Under the pieces are notes generated by a model. That model ran no database searches. It was not told where the DNA came from and worked only from the letters and a program-made list of their open reading frames with translations. The position numbers and the translations under genes are program-made. A DNA stretch of 64,000 bases, taken from assembly GCF_000830005.1 (NCBI RefSeq), contig NZ_CP010407.1, positions 5,336,001 through 5,400,000 on the forward strand, read 5' to 3'. The first letter of the stretch is position 1. Each line of letters begins with the position of its first letter. This DNA comes from Streptomyces vietnamensis. Lineage in GTDB: Bacteria > Actinomycetota > Actinomycetes > Streptomycetales > Streptomycetaceae. Shown here one piece after another: positions 50,426-59,594 of this stretch.

Positions 50426-51346
50426 TCACAGGCTCAGCGCCGCCAGGATCGTCCCCGTCATCCGGTCCGGGTGGTGGAAGATCTCCCTCGCCGTGAAGCG
50501 CAGGACGCGGCGGACCTCCGGGCAGGACTGGAGGGCGTTGAAGCGGGCGACGTCGCGTTCGTGGGCGCGGCGGGTGCCGTGGAAGGCGTAGCCCTCGATC
50601 TCCACCGCCAGGCCCGCCGCCCGGAACAGGAAGTCCGGGCGCAGGGGCCGGCCGTTCGCCGTGAGGAGGGTCGGTTGGCATTCGGGGACCAGGCCCGTGT
50701 CGCCCATCCGCAGCCGGGCCACCGTCTCCGCCGGGGAGCCCGACGCCGGTTCCGTCAGGCGCAGCCAGGTGCGGGCGCGGGGCCCGCCCGGTCGGGGTGC
50801 GGCGAGTTCGGCGACCAGCTCCTCGTACCGGACGACGGCTTCCCGCCGCACGCCCCCGACCGCCCGGCGCGCGAGTGCCGAGTCCGCGACGACCACCGCC
50901 TCCTCCCGGGTCGCCGAAGTCCGTATCAGGTCGCCGACCGTCCGCGCCGGGGTCGTCGTCCGCAGCCCGCGTCGGTTCGACCAGTCCCGGGACGTCAGGA
51001 ACGTCGTGCCGTGGATCCGTAGGTGCAGGCCGAGCGCCGAGCGGGTCGGTGCCGGGGCCGTGAAATCCAGTCGGCTGTCCGCGTCCGCCGCTCCCAGTCG
51101 CTCGATGCGATGCAGTCGCGCCGCCGTCCCGTGGCTGCACACCAGTTCCGGGCGCAGGAACTGGAGGGCCGTCGCCCTCAGCCGCCAGTCCACCTCCCTC
51201 CCCGGGGCCGCCCACGCGCCCCGGCAGATCCGCTGCCAGCCGTCGCGGCGCAGCCGTCCGGCCAGCCGGCCCGGCGCCCAGCCCGCCGCGACCGCCCAGA
51301 CCGTCAGGAGGACCCCGCCCCTGGCGAGGATCGCCAACTCGTACAT
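50426..51346 (-). CDS. AbiEi-like / DUF559 endonuclease-fold protein
   Basis: 306 residues. N-terminal half resembles AbiEi antitoxin-type winged helix proteins (LLTVWAVAAGWAPGRLAGRLRRDGWQRICRGAWAAPG). The C-terminal part is a DUF559/Vsr-like nuclease fold: RPDFLFRAAGLAVEIEGYAFHGTRRAHERDVARFNAL, with acidic residues at the expected D...ExE-type positions. Members are common, often single genes in actinomycetes, with uncertain link to phage defence. No toxin partner is adjacent. Confidence 0.8.
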   Translation of the reverse strand: MYELAILARGGVLLTVWAVAAGWAPGRLAGRLRRDGWQRICRGAWAAPGREVDWRLRATALQFLRPELVCSHGTAARLHRIERLGAADADSRLDFTAPAPTRSALGLHLRIHGTTFLTSRDWSNRRGLRTTTPARTVGDLIRTSATREEAVVVADSALARRAVGGVRREAVVRYEELVAELAAPRPGGPRARTWLRLTEPASGSPAETVARLRMGDTGLVPECQPTLLTANGRPLRPDFLFRAAGLAVEIEGYAFHGTRRAHERDVARFNALQSCPEVRRVLRFTAREIFHHPDRMTGTILAALSL

Positions 51347-51468
51347 ACGCCCAACGATTCACGAAAGAGGGACACTTCGCACCCCCTGTGGAAAACCAGG
51401 CGAAAGACGTCGCCAGGAAAGCGTAAATCCGGCGGGACAACCCCCTTCGGCAGGAGCATTCTGGACAG

Positions 51469-51855
51469 ATGACGGCGAGCCCGAGCGCGACTCCCCACCC
51501 GGCCCCCAGCGTGCAACTGGTCAGTGACCTCGTCACCCGGATCCCCGAGTTCCGGAGGACGTACGAGACCCACGTCTTCCATCAGGGCGGCGTCCTGCCG
51601 CACGTCTTCTTCTGGGACGTCGTCCAGGACACCGTCCGGTCCTTCCTGGGGGAAGCCCCCGACGCCGCCGACTGGCGCCGCACGCTCGACTTCCTGGAGG
51701 AGCAGAGCGCGCGTGGCGTCCTCGGCATCGACGAGGTCATCGTCACCTCCTTCCTCGGCGACCTGCCCTCGCCGCAGGAGCCCGGGCACGCCATCGTCGA
51801 GCAGCTCGGTCCCGTCATGGCCGCGAAGTTCGTCCGCATAAGGCCCCTCGGGTGA
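51469..51855 (+). CDS. Conserved-looking small protein (DUF7674-like)
   Basis: 128 residues, soluble. LVSDLVTRIPEFRRTYETHVF, LPHVFFWDVVQDTVRSFLG and FLEEQSARGVLGIDEVIVTSFLGDLP look like an immunity- or SUKH-like small alpha/beta fold; I recall a DUF7674 designation but am not certain. It is divergent from the AbiEi-like gene, with 122 bp between them. Confidence 0.75.
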   Translation: MTASPSATPHPAPSVQLVSDLVTRIPEFRRTYETHVFHQGGVLPHVFFWDVVQDTVRSFLGEAPDAADWRRTLDFLEEQSARGVLGIDEVIVTSFLGDLPSPQEPGHAIVEQLGPVMAAKFVRIRPLG

Positions 51856-51886
51856 TCGCAAAGGGCTCCTCGGGATAATCGGGCGC

Positions 51887-53041
51887 ATGCCCCTGACCAG
51901 GCCCGACCGTCCCGACCGAACCGACCGGACCGACCGACCCGACCGGACCGACCGACCCCACCGCCCCACCCTCGCCGCCCTCGGCGGGTACGCCGCCACC
52001 CGGCTCGTCGGGCTCATCGTCCTCGCCATCGCGGCCGGCGCCACCGGGAAGGACGGGCTGCACCGGCTCGACGGGCGCTGGGACTCCGTCTGGTACGTGC
52101 GGATCGCCGAGCACGGATACGGGTACCAGGTCACCCTGCCGAACGGTGACGTCCACTCCGACCTCGCCTTCTTCCCGCTCCTTCCCGCCCTGGAGCGCGG
52201 CCTCTCCGCCGTCCTCCCCGTCGACGCCGCCACCGCCGGGCTCCTCGTCTCCTGGACCGCCGGCCTCGCCGCCGCCTGGGGCATCGCGAAGTGCGGCGCC
52301 CATGTCGCCGGGCCACGCGCGGGCGTGCTCCTCGCCGTTCTCTGGGGCGTGTACCCGACCGCCTTCGTGCAGTCCATGGCCTACACCGAGACGCTGTTCA
52401 CCGCCCTCGCCGCCTGGTCGCTGTACGCGGTGCTCCGCGGGCGCTGGGTCCTCGCCGGTGTCCTGTGCGCGGCCGCCGGGCTCACCCGGCCGACGGCCGC
52501 CGCGCTGATCGCCGCCCTCGGCATCACGGCCCTCGCCACCCTCGTACGGGAACGGCGGCTGTCCCTGCGGACGGTGGCCGGGGTGCTCATCGCCCCGCTG
52601 GGCTGGCTCGCGTATGTCGCTTATGTGGGCGTTCGCCAAGGGAGCCCGACCGCCTACTTCGAGGTCCAGGCCGCCTGGGGGAACTCCATCGACTTCGGGG
52701 TCGCCCTCGCCACGTTCATCGCGGGCCTGCCGTGGCCCGCCGCCCTCGGGCTCTGCGCGGCGCTCGCGCTGCTCGGCTGGCTGATCGCGCTGTGCGTGCG
52801 GCAGCGCCAGCCGCTGCCACTGCTCGTCTACACGATCGGCGTCGTGTTCGTCTCGCTCGTCGGCGCCGCCTACTTCGGCTCCCGGCCGCGCCTGATGATG
52901 CCCGCCTTCGGGCTGCTCCTTCCGCCCGCCGTGGCCCTCGCGCGCGTGCGGACCCGTACCGCCGTGCCCGTCCTCGCCGGGCTCGCCCTCGCCTCCGGTG
53001 TGTACGGGGCGTTCACCCTGCTCGGTTCGGGGCCCCCGTGA
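51887..53041 (+). CDS. GT-C family membrane mannosyltransferase (PIG-V-like)
   Basis: 384 residues. The N-terminus is a low-complexity RPDRTDRTDRPDRTDRP tract encoded by imperfect GACCG repeats; then ~9 membrane helices. GRWDSVWYVRIAEHGYGYQ after the first helix is the acidic lumenal motif of the PIG-V/GPI mannosyltransferase 2-like family. It probably uses a polyprenyl-phosphate sugar at the outer membrane face. It converges on the DUF192 gene. Confidence 0.82.
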   Translation: MPLTRPDRPDRTDRTDRPDRTDRPHRPTLAALGGYAATRLVGLIVLAIAAGATGKDGLHRLDGRWDSVWYVRIAEHGYGYQVTLPNGDVHSDLAFFPLLPALERGLSAVLPVDAATAGLLVSWTAGLAAAWGIAKCGAHVAGPRAGVLLAVLWGVYPTAFVQSMAYTETLFTALAAWSLYAVLRGRWVLAGVLCAAAGLTRPTAAALIAALGITALATLVRERRLSLRTVAGVLIAPLGWLAYVAYVGVRQGSPTAYFEVQAAWGNSIDFGVALATFIAGLPWPAALGLCAALALLGWLIALCVRQRQPLPLLVYTIGVVFVSLVGAAYFGSRPRLMMPAFGLLLPPAVALARVRTRTAVPVLAGLALASGVYGAFTLLGSGPP

Positions 53042-53077
53042 CCTGTCCGTAGGACACGCGCACGCGTGCCCCGGGTG

Positions 53078-53434
53078 TCAGTCGCCTGTGAGGTCCACGC
53101 GCACGCGTACCCCCTTCCTCAGCCCCCACCCTTCCATCGCCCCCGCCTCCGCCTCCAGGACGTGCCGGCCGCGCGGCCGGATCATCCCGAGCCGTCCCGG
53201 GCGCATCGTGACCACGGACCGGACCGTGAACGAGCCGTCCAGATAGGCCACGTCGATCGGGAACCGCATGCCGAAGGTGTGCACGCTGTTCGTCCGGACG
53301 ATCAGCATGGCCCCCGCGATGCCGTCCCGGCCGAGGAGTCCCCGTCGACGTGCCCGGTACGAGGCCGCCACCTCCAGCGGCACCTCCAGAGCGGCCACCG
53401 TCAACGTCCCCGTCCCGTCCACCCATTTCCCCAT
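53078..53434 (-). CDS. DUF192 family protein
   Basis: 118 residues from the ATG at 53434. The compact DUF192 fold is shown by LEVAASYRARRRGLLGRDGIAGAMLI, HTFGMRFPIDVAYLDG and GRHVLEAEAGAMEGWGLRKG. Its function is unknown. Divergent from the prepilin peptidase with 40 bp between the starts; DUF192 genes commonly sit beside Tad or type II secretion peptidases in actinomycetes (recollection). Confidence 0.88.
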   Translation of the reverse strand: MGKWVDGTGTLTVAALEVPLEVAASYRARRRGLLGRDGIAGAMLIVRTNSVHTFGMRFPIDVAYLDGSFTVRSVVTMRPGRLGMIRPRGRHVLEAEAGAMEGWGLRKGVRVRVDLTGD

Positions 53435-53474
53435 GCGCCAGACCGTAGCGGCCCAGCGCCCTAGGGTCTCGTGC

Positions 53475-54212
53475 GTGGACGTCACCGTGATCGTCGTCGC
53501 CGCCCTGTGGGGGGCCGCCGTCGGGCTGCTCGTGCCCCGGGCCGCGTACCGGCTCTCCGTCGAGCCCGAGGAGCCGTGGCGGGACCGCTGCCCCGCCGGG
53601 CACGTCCTCGTCGGGCCCGGGCGCGGCTGGCTCGGCGGGCCCGGGCGGCAGGCCTGCGCGACCACCGCGAGTCCGTTCCTCGCGCCGCTGCTCACCGCCC
53701 TCGTCTGCGCCGCGCTCGCCGCGGCCACCGGCGGGCCCCGGCCCGAGCTCGCGGTCTGGCTGCTCGGCGCGCCCTTCGCCGTCCTCCTCGCCTGTGTGGA
53801 CGCGCGCGTGCACCGGCTTCCGGACGGCCTGACCCTGCCGCTCGCCGTCGCCGTCCCGCTGCTCCTCGGCGGCGCCGAACTCCTCCCGTACGACGCCGGA
53901 TCCTGGATCCACGCGCTGCTCGGCGGGCTCGCCCTCGGCGGGGCCTATCTGGTGCTGTTCCTGATCAACCCGAGCGGGCTCGGCCTCGGCGACGTGAAGC
54001 TGGCGGTCCCGCTGGGCGCCGCGCTCGGCTGGTACGGCTGGGGCGTGCTCTTCGCCGGGGCCTTCGCGGGCTTCCTCCTCGGCGCGGTCTACGGCCTCGG
54101 CCTCGTCCTGCTGCGCCGGGCCGGCCGCTCCTCGGCGATCCCCTTCGGCCCCTTCATGCTCGGGGGCGCCCTGCTCGGCCTCCTCCTCGGCGCGTTCACC
54201 GCGATTCCCTGA
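53475..54212 (+). CDS. Prepilin peptidase (type IV, A24 family)
   Basis: 245 residues from GTG 53475, with about seven hydrophobic segments. The two catalytic aspartates are in ACVDARVHRLPD and in GLGLGDVKL (GDxK motif), separated by ~65 residues. It would cleave the Gly-Gln junctions of Flp and the TadE-like proteins at the cytoplasmic membrane face. It is ~6-8 kb from the pilin genes. DUF2079 follows 25 bases later. Confidence 0.93.
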   Translation: MDVTVIVVAALWGAAVGLLVPRAAYRLSVEPEEPWRDRCPAGHVLVGPGRGWLGGPGRQACATTASPFLAPLLTALVCAALAAATGGPRPELAVWLLGAPFAVLLACVDARVHRLPDGLTLPLAVAVPLLLGGAELLPYDAGSWIHALLGGLALGGAYLVLFLINPSGLGLGDVKLAVPLGAALGWYGWGVLFAGAFAGFLLGAVYGLGLVLLRRAGRSSAIPFGPFMLGGALLGLLLGAFTAIP

Positions 54213-54237
54213 AAGCCCGCCCCTAGCATCGCCGCAC

Positions 54238-55716
54238 ATGCTGACAATTGCGAGCGAAGCACCCGTAAAGGGCACGGCGTCCGCGCCCCCGACCCGCCGG
54301 CCCCCCGTTCCCTGGGTCTGGGCCGCCGGGCTCTTCCTCCTCTACGCGACCGTCGCCGTGCGCCGCCACCAGCTCCTGCGCACCACCGGCTACGACCTCG
54401 GCATCTTCGAGCAGGCCGTCCGCGCCTACGCCGAACTCCGGGCGCCCGTCGCCCCCTTGCGCGGCGAGGGCTTCAACCTCCTCGGCGACCACTTCCACCC
54501 CCTGCTCGCCGTCCTCGCCCCCCTCTACCGGCTCTGGCCCTCCCCGCTCTGCCTGCTCCTCGCCCAGTCCGCGCTGCTGGCCCTCGCCGTCGTCCCCCTC
54601 GCCCGCCGGGCCGGTGACGTCCTCGGCCCGGCGGCCGCGCACACCGTCGCCGTCGGGTACGGGCTGAGCTGGGGCATCGCCTCCGCCGCCGCCTTCGACT
54701 TCCACGAGGTCGCGCTCGCCGTCCCGCTGCTCTCCTTCTCCCTCGAAGCGCTCGCCCGGCGGCGCTGGCGGCAGGCCGTCGCCTGGGCGGCGCCGCTGCT
54801 GCTCGTCAAGGAGGACCTGGGGTTCACGCTCGCCGCCGTCGGCGCGTACATCGCGATCAAAGGCCCCCGCCGCCTCGGGCTCGGCACCGCCGCCGTCGGC
54901 GTCCTCGGCTCGCTCCTGGAGGTGAAGGTCCTGCTGCCGGCCTTCAACCCCGGCGGCGGCTACGCCCACGGCGGCAACCTCGCCGCCGCCCAGGGCTCCC
55001 TGCTCTCCACCCTCGCCCACGCCCCGCTCGACGTGCTCCGTCCCGAGGCCAAGGCGGTCACCCTGATCCTGGTCTTCGCCCCGTCCGCGCTGCTCGCGCT
55101 CCGCTCACCGCTCGCCCTGATCGCCACCCCCACCCTCGGCTGGCGGCTGCTCTCCGAGAACGGCTTCCACTGGGGCACGTCCTTCCACTACAGCGCGATC
55201 CTCATGCCGGTCGTCTTCGCCGGCCTCGTGGACGCGCTCGGGGACAAGTCCCGGCGCGAGCTGCGGGCCGTCCTCGCGACCGTCCTCGCCGTGACCGCCG
55301 TCCTGATCCCGTCCTTCCCGCTGGCCCAGCTCGCCCAGCGGGCCACCTGGCGCACCACGCCGCACATCGAGGCGGCCCGCGCGCTGCTCGCCCGCATCCC
55401 CGACGGCGCCACCGTCGCCGCCTCCAACCGGCTCGCGCCGCAGCTCACCGCGCGCTGCACGGTCGTCCTCTTCCCGACGTTCCCGGTGGGCGGCGAGCTC
55501 TACCGCTACGACGTCCCGCGCATCCCGGCGCCGACCGCCGCGTGGATCGTCCACGACGAGCGGGCGCCCGAGGCCTGGCCGTACCCCTCGGGCCACTGGC
55601 CCTATCCGATCGAGCGGCAGCGGGCCGAGCTGGAGGCCGCGACCCGGACGTACGGCTACGAGGTCGTCGCCCGGCGTGACGGCATCACGCTGCTGAGTCG
55701 GAGGACCGGCGGCTGA
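54238..55716 (+). CDS. DUF2079 polytopic membrane protein
   Basis: 492 residues with ~10 hydrophobic segments. YDLGIFEQAVRAYAEL, LLGDHFHPLLAVLAPLYRLWPS and AFDFHEVALAVPLLSFSLEALARRR are hallmark DUF2079 motifs; the family looks like GT-C glycosyltransferases, with acidic residues near the first lumenal loop. Function is not established. Probably co-transcribed with the prepilin peptidase. Confidence 0.9.
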   Translation: MLTIASEAPVKGTASAPPTRRPPVPWVWAAGLFLLYATVAVRRHQLLRTTGYDLGIFEQAVRAYAELRAPVAPLRGEGFNLLGDHFHPLLAVLAPLYRLWPSPLCLLLAQSALLALAVVPLARRAGDVLGPAAAHTVAVGYGLSWGIASAAAFDFHEVALAVPLLSFSLEALARRRWRQAVAWAAPLLLVKEDLGFTLAAVGAYIAIKGPRRLGLGTAAVGVLGSLLEVKVLLPAFNPGGGYAHGGNLAAAQGSLLSTLAHAPLDVLRPEAKAVTLILVFAPSALLALRSPLALIATPTLGWRLLSENGFHWGTSFHYSAILMPVVFAGLVDALGDKSRRELRAVLATVLAVTAVLIPSFPLAQLAQRATWRTTPHIEAARALLARIPDGATVAASNRLAPQLTARCTVVLFPTFPVGGELYRYDVPRIPAPTAAWIVHDERAPEAWPYPSGHWPYPIERQRAELEAATRTYGYEVVARRDGITLLSRRTGG

Positions 55717-55902
55717 CCAGCGGGAAACGCCCTCTTCCGTCAACGTCGTACCCCTGCGGGCCGGTCCCTCTTCGGAGGGACGGAACCCCGCCGCCACGCC
55801 GGGGCGCAAACCCGCCACAGGGCCTCGGAGCCCTTGTGCCGCTTGGGCTCCGGCGAATTCGAGGCGGTTCGTTCGGCGCACGTGGCGCGCAACACGACTA
55901 TC

Positions 55903-55968
55903 GAAGGGTTATGGTGGAAACCCCCCCTCGGGCCGGTCCGTATCCCCCCCACGGACCGGCCCGTTTTC
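55903..55968 (+). ncRNA. Candidate 6C-type small RNA
   Basis: A compact unit with two runs of seven C: the first follows a small GGGTT/AACCC stem (C run at 55921-55927), the second is the loop (ATCCCCCCC) of a perfect 13-bp hairpin (55929-55941 with 55951-55963) ending in TTTTCTTT. Paired C6-or-longer runs in hairpins and a terminator at the end are the features I recall for the actinobacterial 6C RNA class. The 5' end is a guess. It lies in the 346-bp gap 55717-56062, which holds no gene; the rest of that gap shows only GC-rich sequence. Confidence 0.6.
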
Positions 55969-56062
55969 TTTCCCCGGGACCGGCTCGGCTCCGGTTTCAC
56001 GGAGGCCGGGTCGGCTCCGGTTCCCCCGGGGCCGGGTCGGCTCCGGTCTCACGAAGAACGGG

Positions 56063-57100
56063 TCAGCCCCGGCCGGCCCAGATGTTGGTGCCCTCGGTGT
56101 CGACGGCGAAGGAGTCGATCTCCTTCAGCTCCTCCTCCGACAGCGGCGCCCCGTGCAGGGCCGCCACGTTCTCCTCCAGCTGGGCGACGCTGGACGCGCC
56201 GATCAGCGCCGAGGTCATCCGCTCGTCCCGCAGTACCCACTTCAGCGCCAGCTGGGCGAGGGACTGCCCGCGCCGCTCGGCGATGTCCGCGAGGCCGCGC
56301 AGGCGCCGCAGCACCTCGTCGGAGAGCAGGTTCGGGTCGAGGGACTTGCCCTGGGTGGCCCGCGAGCCCTCCGGGATGCCCTTCAGGTACTTGTTGGTGA
56401 GCAGCCCCTGCGCCAGCGGCACGAAGGAGATGCAGCCCATGCCGGCCGCCTCCAGGGTGTCGAGGAGGGCGTCCTCCTCGGTCCACCGGTTGATCATGGA
56501 GTACGAGGGCTGGTGGATGAGCGGGCGGACGCCCATATCCGTGAGGATCCGGGCGGCCTCGGCGGTCTGCTCGCTGTTGTACGAGGAGACGCCGACGTAC
56601 AGCGCCTTGCCCTGCTGGACGGCGGAGGCGAGGGCCCCCATCGTCTCCTCCAGCGGGGTGTGCGGGTCGAAGCGGTGCGAGTAGAAGATGTCGACGTAGT
56701 CGAGGCCCATCCGCTTCAGGGAGGCGTCGAGCGAGGACATCAGGTACTTGCGGGAGCCCCACTCGCCGTACGGGCCCGGGTGCATCTCGTAACCGGCCTT
56801 GGTCGAGATGATCAGCTCGTCGCGGTAGGGCGCGAAGTCCTGGGCGAAGAGCTTGCCGAAGTTGAGCTCGGCGGAGCCGGGCGGCGGGCCGTAGTTGTTG
56901 GCCAGGTCGAAGTGGGTGACGCCGAGGTCGAAGGCGCGGCGGAGGATCGCGCGCTGGGTGTCGAGGGCCTTGTCGTCGCCGAAGTTGTGCCAGAGGCCGA
57001 GCGAGATCGCCGGGAGCTTGAGGCCGCTGCGGCCCGTCCGGCGGTACTCCATGGAGTCGTAGCGGTCCGCGGAGGCGCGGTAGAGGGGGGAATCAGTCAC
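56063..57100 (-). CDS. Aldo/keto reductase (YghZ / L-glyceraldehyde-3-phosphate reductase-like)
   Basis: 345 residues, AKR TIM barrel. LGVTHFDLANNYGPPPGSAELNFG carries the catalytic Asp/Tyr, LIISTKAGYEMHPGPYGEWGSRK the Lys, and YVDIFYSHRFDPHTPLEETMGAL the His; GYEMHPGPYGE is typical of the AKR14/YghZ group that detoxifies aldehydes such as methylglyoxal using NADPH. Monocistronic and divergent from the isoprenyl transferase. Confidence 0.92.
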   Translation of the reverse strand: MTDSPLYRASADRYDSMEYRRTGRSGLKLPAISLGLWHNFGDDKALDTQRAILRRAFDLGVTHFDLANNYGPPPGSAELNFGKLFAQDFAPYRDELIISTKAGYEMHPGPYGEWGSRKYLMSSLDASLKRMGLDYVDIFYSHRFDPHTPLEETMGALASAVQQGKALYVGVSSYNSEQTAEAARILTDMGVRPLIHQPSYSMINRWTEEDALLDTLEAAGMGCISFVPLAQGLLTNKYLKGIPEGSRATQGKSLDPNLLSDEVLRRLRGLADIAERRGQSLAQLALKWVLRDERMTSALIGASSVAQLEENVAALHGAPLSEEELKEIDSFAVDTEGTNIWAGRG

Positions 57101-57211
57101 GTATCTCTGCTTATCACGGACTTGTGACAGTCCCGGCCTGTGAGCCGTTTACCCATCCGCAGTAATGTGGCGGCTTCGGGGGGCCGACACTGCATGGAGG
57201 GGTAAAGAACA

Positions 57212-57973
57212 GTGAACCTGCGCGACCTGGTGTACGGGCTCTACGCACGCCGGGTGGAAGGCCGCCTCGACCATACCCAGGTGCCCAAGCACATCGGGGT
57301 CATCCTCGACGGGAACCGTCGCTGGGCGAAGGCCTCCGGCGGGACCCCCGAGCAGGGACACAAGGCCGGTGCGGACAAGATCACGGAGCTGCTCGGCTGG
57401 TGCGCCGAGACGGACGTCGAGGTCGTCACGCTCTGGATGCTCTCCACTGACAACCTGAACCGCCCCGAGGAACAGCTCGTCCCGCTGCTCGGCATCATCG
57501 AGAACGCCGTGCGCTCGCTGGCCGCCGACGGCCGCTGGCGGGTCCACCACGTCGGCACGATGGACCTGCTGCCCGCCCGTACGCAGTCGGTGCTGAAGGA
57601 GGCCGAGGAGGCCACCCGCACCAACACCGGGATACTCGTGAACGTCGCCGTGGGTTACGGCGGCCGGCAGGAGATCGCGGACGCGGTCCGCTCGCTGCTC
57701 CTGGAGCACGCGGAGCGGGGGACGAGCTTCGAGGAGCTCGCCGAGATCGTCGACGTCGAGCACATCTCGGAGCACCTGTACACGCGCGGCCAGCCCGACC
57801 CGGACCTGGTGATCCGCACCAGCGGCGAGCAGCGCCTGTCGGGCTTCATGCTGTGGCAGAGCGCCCACTCCGAGTACTACTTCTGCGAGGTCCACTGGCC
57901 GGCCTTCCGGAAGGTCGACTTCCTGCGGGCGCTGCGCGACTACGCGGCCCGGCACCGGCGCTACGGGACCTGA
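57212..57973 (+). CDS. uppS: Isoprenyl transferase (cis-prenyltransferase, UppS/DHDDS family)
   Basis: 253 residues from a GTG preceded by GGAGG. Family motifs: GVILDGNRRWA (catalytic Asp and Mg site), LWMLSTDNLNRP, and RTSGEQRLSGFMLWQSAHSEYYF. It condenses isopentenyl diphosphate units in cis to make polyprenyl (undecaprenyl or a shorter) diphosphate, the carrier needed by the polyprenyl-phosphate-dependent sugar transferases elsewhere in the window. Actinomycetes often have two such genes, so chain length is not assignable. Confidence 0.94.
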   Translation: MNLRDLVYGLYARRVEGRLDHTQVPKHIGVILDGNRRWAKASGGTPEQGHKAGADKITELLGWCAETDVEVVTLWMLSTDNLNRPEEQLVPLLGIIENAVRSLAADGRWRVHHVGTMDLLPARTQSVLKEAEEATRTNTGILVNVAVGYGGRQEIADAVRSLLLEHAERGTSFEELAEIVDVEHISEHLYTRGQPDPDLVIRTSGEQRLSGFMLWQSAHSEYYFCEVHWPAFRKVDFLRALRDYAARHRRYGT

Positions 57974-58010
57974 GGCCCACCGGTCACCCCCGGTCGGAAC
58001 CGATCATCTG

Positions 58011-58044
58011 GTGTTCATGAACACGTCGTCATATGCCATGGCAT
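58011..58044. promoter_or_regulatory. Two adjacent palindromes upstream of phoH
   Basis: GTGTTCATGAACAC (58011-58024) is a perfect 14-bp palindrome and ATGCCATGGCAT (58033-58044) a perfect 12-bp one, 8 bases apart. They sit ~225-260 bp before phoH in the gap 57974-58268 and could be operators for the phoH transcript. Confidence 0.5.
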
Positions 58045-58113
58045 GGCAGAGGGTGTTCGAGGGCATATCCCAAGTGAAGTGAGCGGCACGGAGACCGCCA
58101 CCCGGGAGGCCCC

Positions 58114-58275
58114 TTGCACCAGGACGACCGTGCGGGACAAGCACGGGAGAAGCGGAGGGCCGTGGTTCGGCCCGCGCATCGCGGCCTGAGCCCGGTCCCA
58201 TTCCGCAGCGACACCGGTTCCGTCGCACCCCGACCTCACAGGGGTCTTCCGAGGGGGTCTGTCCTTCCGTGGTGA
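58114..58275 (+). CDS. Candidate PhoAT-like small ORF overlapping phoH
   Basis: 53 codons from TTG 58114, with GGGAGG four bases upstream, to a TGA that overlaps the phoH GTG start by 4 bases (GTGA). The peptide is basic and Pro/Arg-rich ([21 protein letters not shown]). Mycobacterial phoH2 is preceded by a small antitoxin gene, phoAT, with the same 4-base overlap (recalled from published work). GC3 here is only moderate, so coding is uncertain. Confidence 0.4.
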   Translation: MHQDDRAGQAREKRRAVVRPAHRGLSPVPFRSDTGSVAPRPHRGLPRGSVLPW

Positions 58276-59594
58276 CCAGCACGAAGCGCCGCCTTTCCGA
58301 CCGGCGCACCTATGTTCTCGACACCAGCGTCCTGCTGGCCGACCCCAAAGCCGTCTCGCGCTTCGAGGAGCACGAGGTGGTGCTCCCGATCGTCGTCGTG
58401 ACGGAGCTGGAGGCCAAGCGGCACCACCCCGAACTCGGCTACTTCGCCCGGCAGGCCCTGCGCCTGCTCGACGACTTCCGGGTCCGGTACGGGCGCCTGG
58501 ACGCCCCGCTCCCCATCGGGGACCTGGGCGGCACCCTGCGTGTCGAACTCAACCATTCCGACCCCGGCGTCCTGCCCGCCGGCTACAGGTTGGGGGACAA
58601 CGACTCACGGATCCTCGCGGTCGCGCGCAACCTCCAGGCGGAGGGGTACGACGTCACCGTCGTCTCCAAGGACCTGCCGCTGCGCATCAAGGCCTCCTCG
58701 GTCGGCCTCCTCGCCGAGGAGTACCGCGCCGAGCTCGCCATCACAGACGCCAACGGCTGGACCGGGATGTCCGAGCTGGCGCTCTCCGGGGAGCAGATCG
58801 ACCTGCTCTACGACCAGGACTCGCTGTACGTGCCGGAGGCCGCCGAGCTTCCCGTCCACACGGGCCTGGTGCTCCAGTCCGAGCGAGGCAAGGCCCTCGG
58901 CCGGGTCACGGCCGAGGGGAACGTACGGCTCGTCCGCGGCGACCGGGAGGCCTTCGGGCTCCGCGGCCGCAGCGCCGAGCAGCGGATCGCGCTCGACCTG
59001 CTCCTCGACCCGGACGTCGGCATCATCTCCATGGGCGGCCGGGCCGGCACCGGCAAGTCCGCGCTCGCGCTCTGCGCGGGCCTGGAGGCGGTCCTGGAGC
59101 GCCGGCAGCACCAGAAGGTGATGGTCTTCCGTCCGCTGTACGCGGTCGGCGGCCAGGAGCTCGGATACCTGCCGGGCAGCGAGTCCGAGAAGATGAGCCC
59201 GTGGGCGCAGGCCGTCTTCGACACGCTGTCCTCGGTCGCGAGCCGCGAGGTCATCGAGGAGGTGCTGGGCCGCGGGATGCTGGAGGTCCTGCCGCTCACC
59301 CACATCCGGGGTCGCTCCCTCCACGACGCCTTCGTCATCGTGGACGAGGCCCAGTCCCTGGAGCGGAACGTCCTGTTGACCGTTCTGTCCCGTATCGGGG
59401 CGAATTCGCGGGTCGTGCTGACCCACGACGTCGCCCAGCGCGACAACCTCCGGGTCGGCCGGTACGACGGAGTCGTCGCCGTGGTCGAGAAGCTGAAGGG
59501 GCATCCGCTCTTCGCCCACGTCACCCTCACCCGCTCCGAGCGCTCCCCGATCGCCGCGCTCGTGACGGAGATGCTGGAGGACGTCTCGATCTGA
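58269..59594 (+). CDS. phoH: PIN-PhoH fusion protein (PhoH2-type RNA helicase/nuclease)
   Basis: 441 residues. The N-terminal PIN domain ([50 protein letters not shown]) has the acidic nuclease residues. The C-terminal PhoH ATPase has Walker [10 protein letters not shown] (~258-266), VMVFRP, the Walker B-like [13 protein letters not shown] and [14 protein letters not shown]. Mycobacterial PhoH2 couples ATP-dependent RNA unwinding to RNase activity. A small overlapping ORF lies upstream. Confidence 0.94.
   Translation: MVTSTKRRLSDRRTYVLDTSVLLADPKAVSRFEEHEVVLPIVVVTELEAKRHHPELGYFARQALRLLDDFRVRYGRLDAPLPIGDLGGTLRVELNHSDPGVLPAGYRLGDNDSRILAVARNLQAEGYDVTVVSKDLPLRIKASSVGLLAEEYRAELAITDANGWTGMSELALSGEQIDLLYDQDSLYVPEAAELPVHTGLVLQSERGKALGRVTAEGNVRLVRGDREAFGLRGRSAEQRIALDLLLDPDVGIISMGGRAGTGKSALALCAGLEAVLERRQHQKVMVFRPLYAVGGQELGYLPGSESEKMSPWAQAVFDTLSSVASREVIEEVLGRGMLEVLPLTHIRGRSLHDAFVIVDEAQSLERNVLLTVLSRIGANSRVVLTHDVAQRDNLRVGRYDGVVAVVEKLKGHPLFAHVTLTRSERSPIAALVTEMLEDVSI

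Noticed and set aside
50426..51346. Complete AbiE toxin-antitoxin system
   Set aside because: No AbiEii nucleotidyltransferase toxin is next to it; the gene fuses an AbiEi-like region to a DUF559 domain and stands alone.
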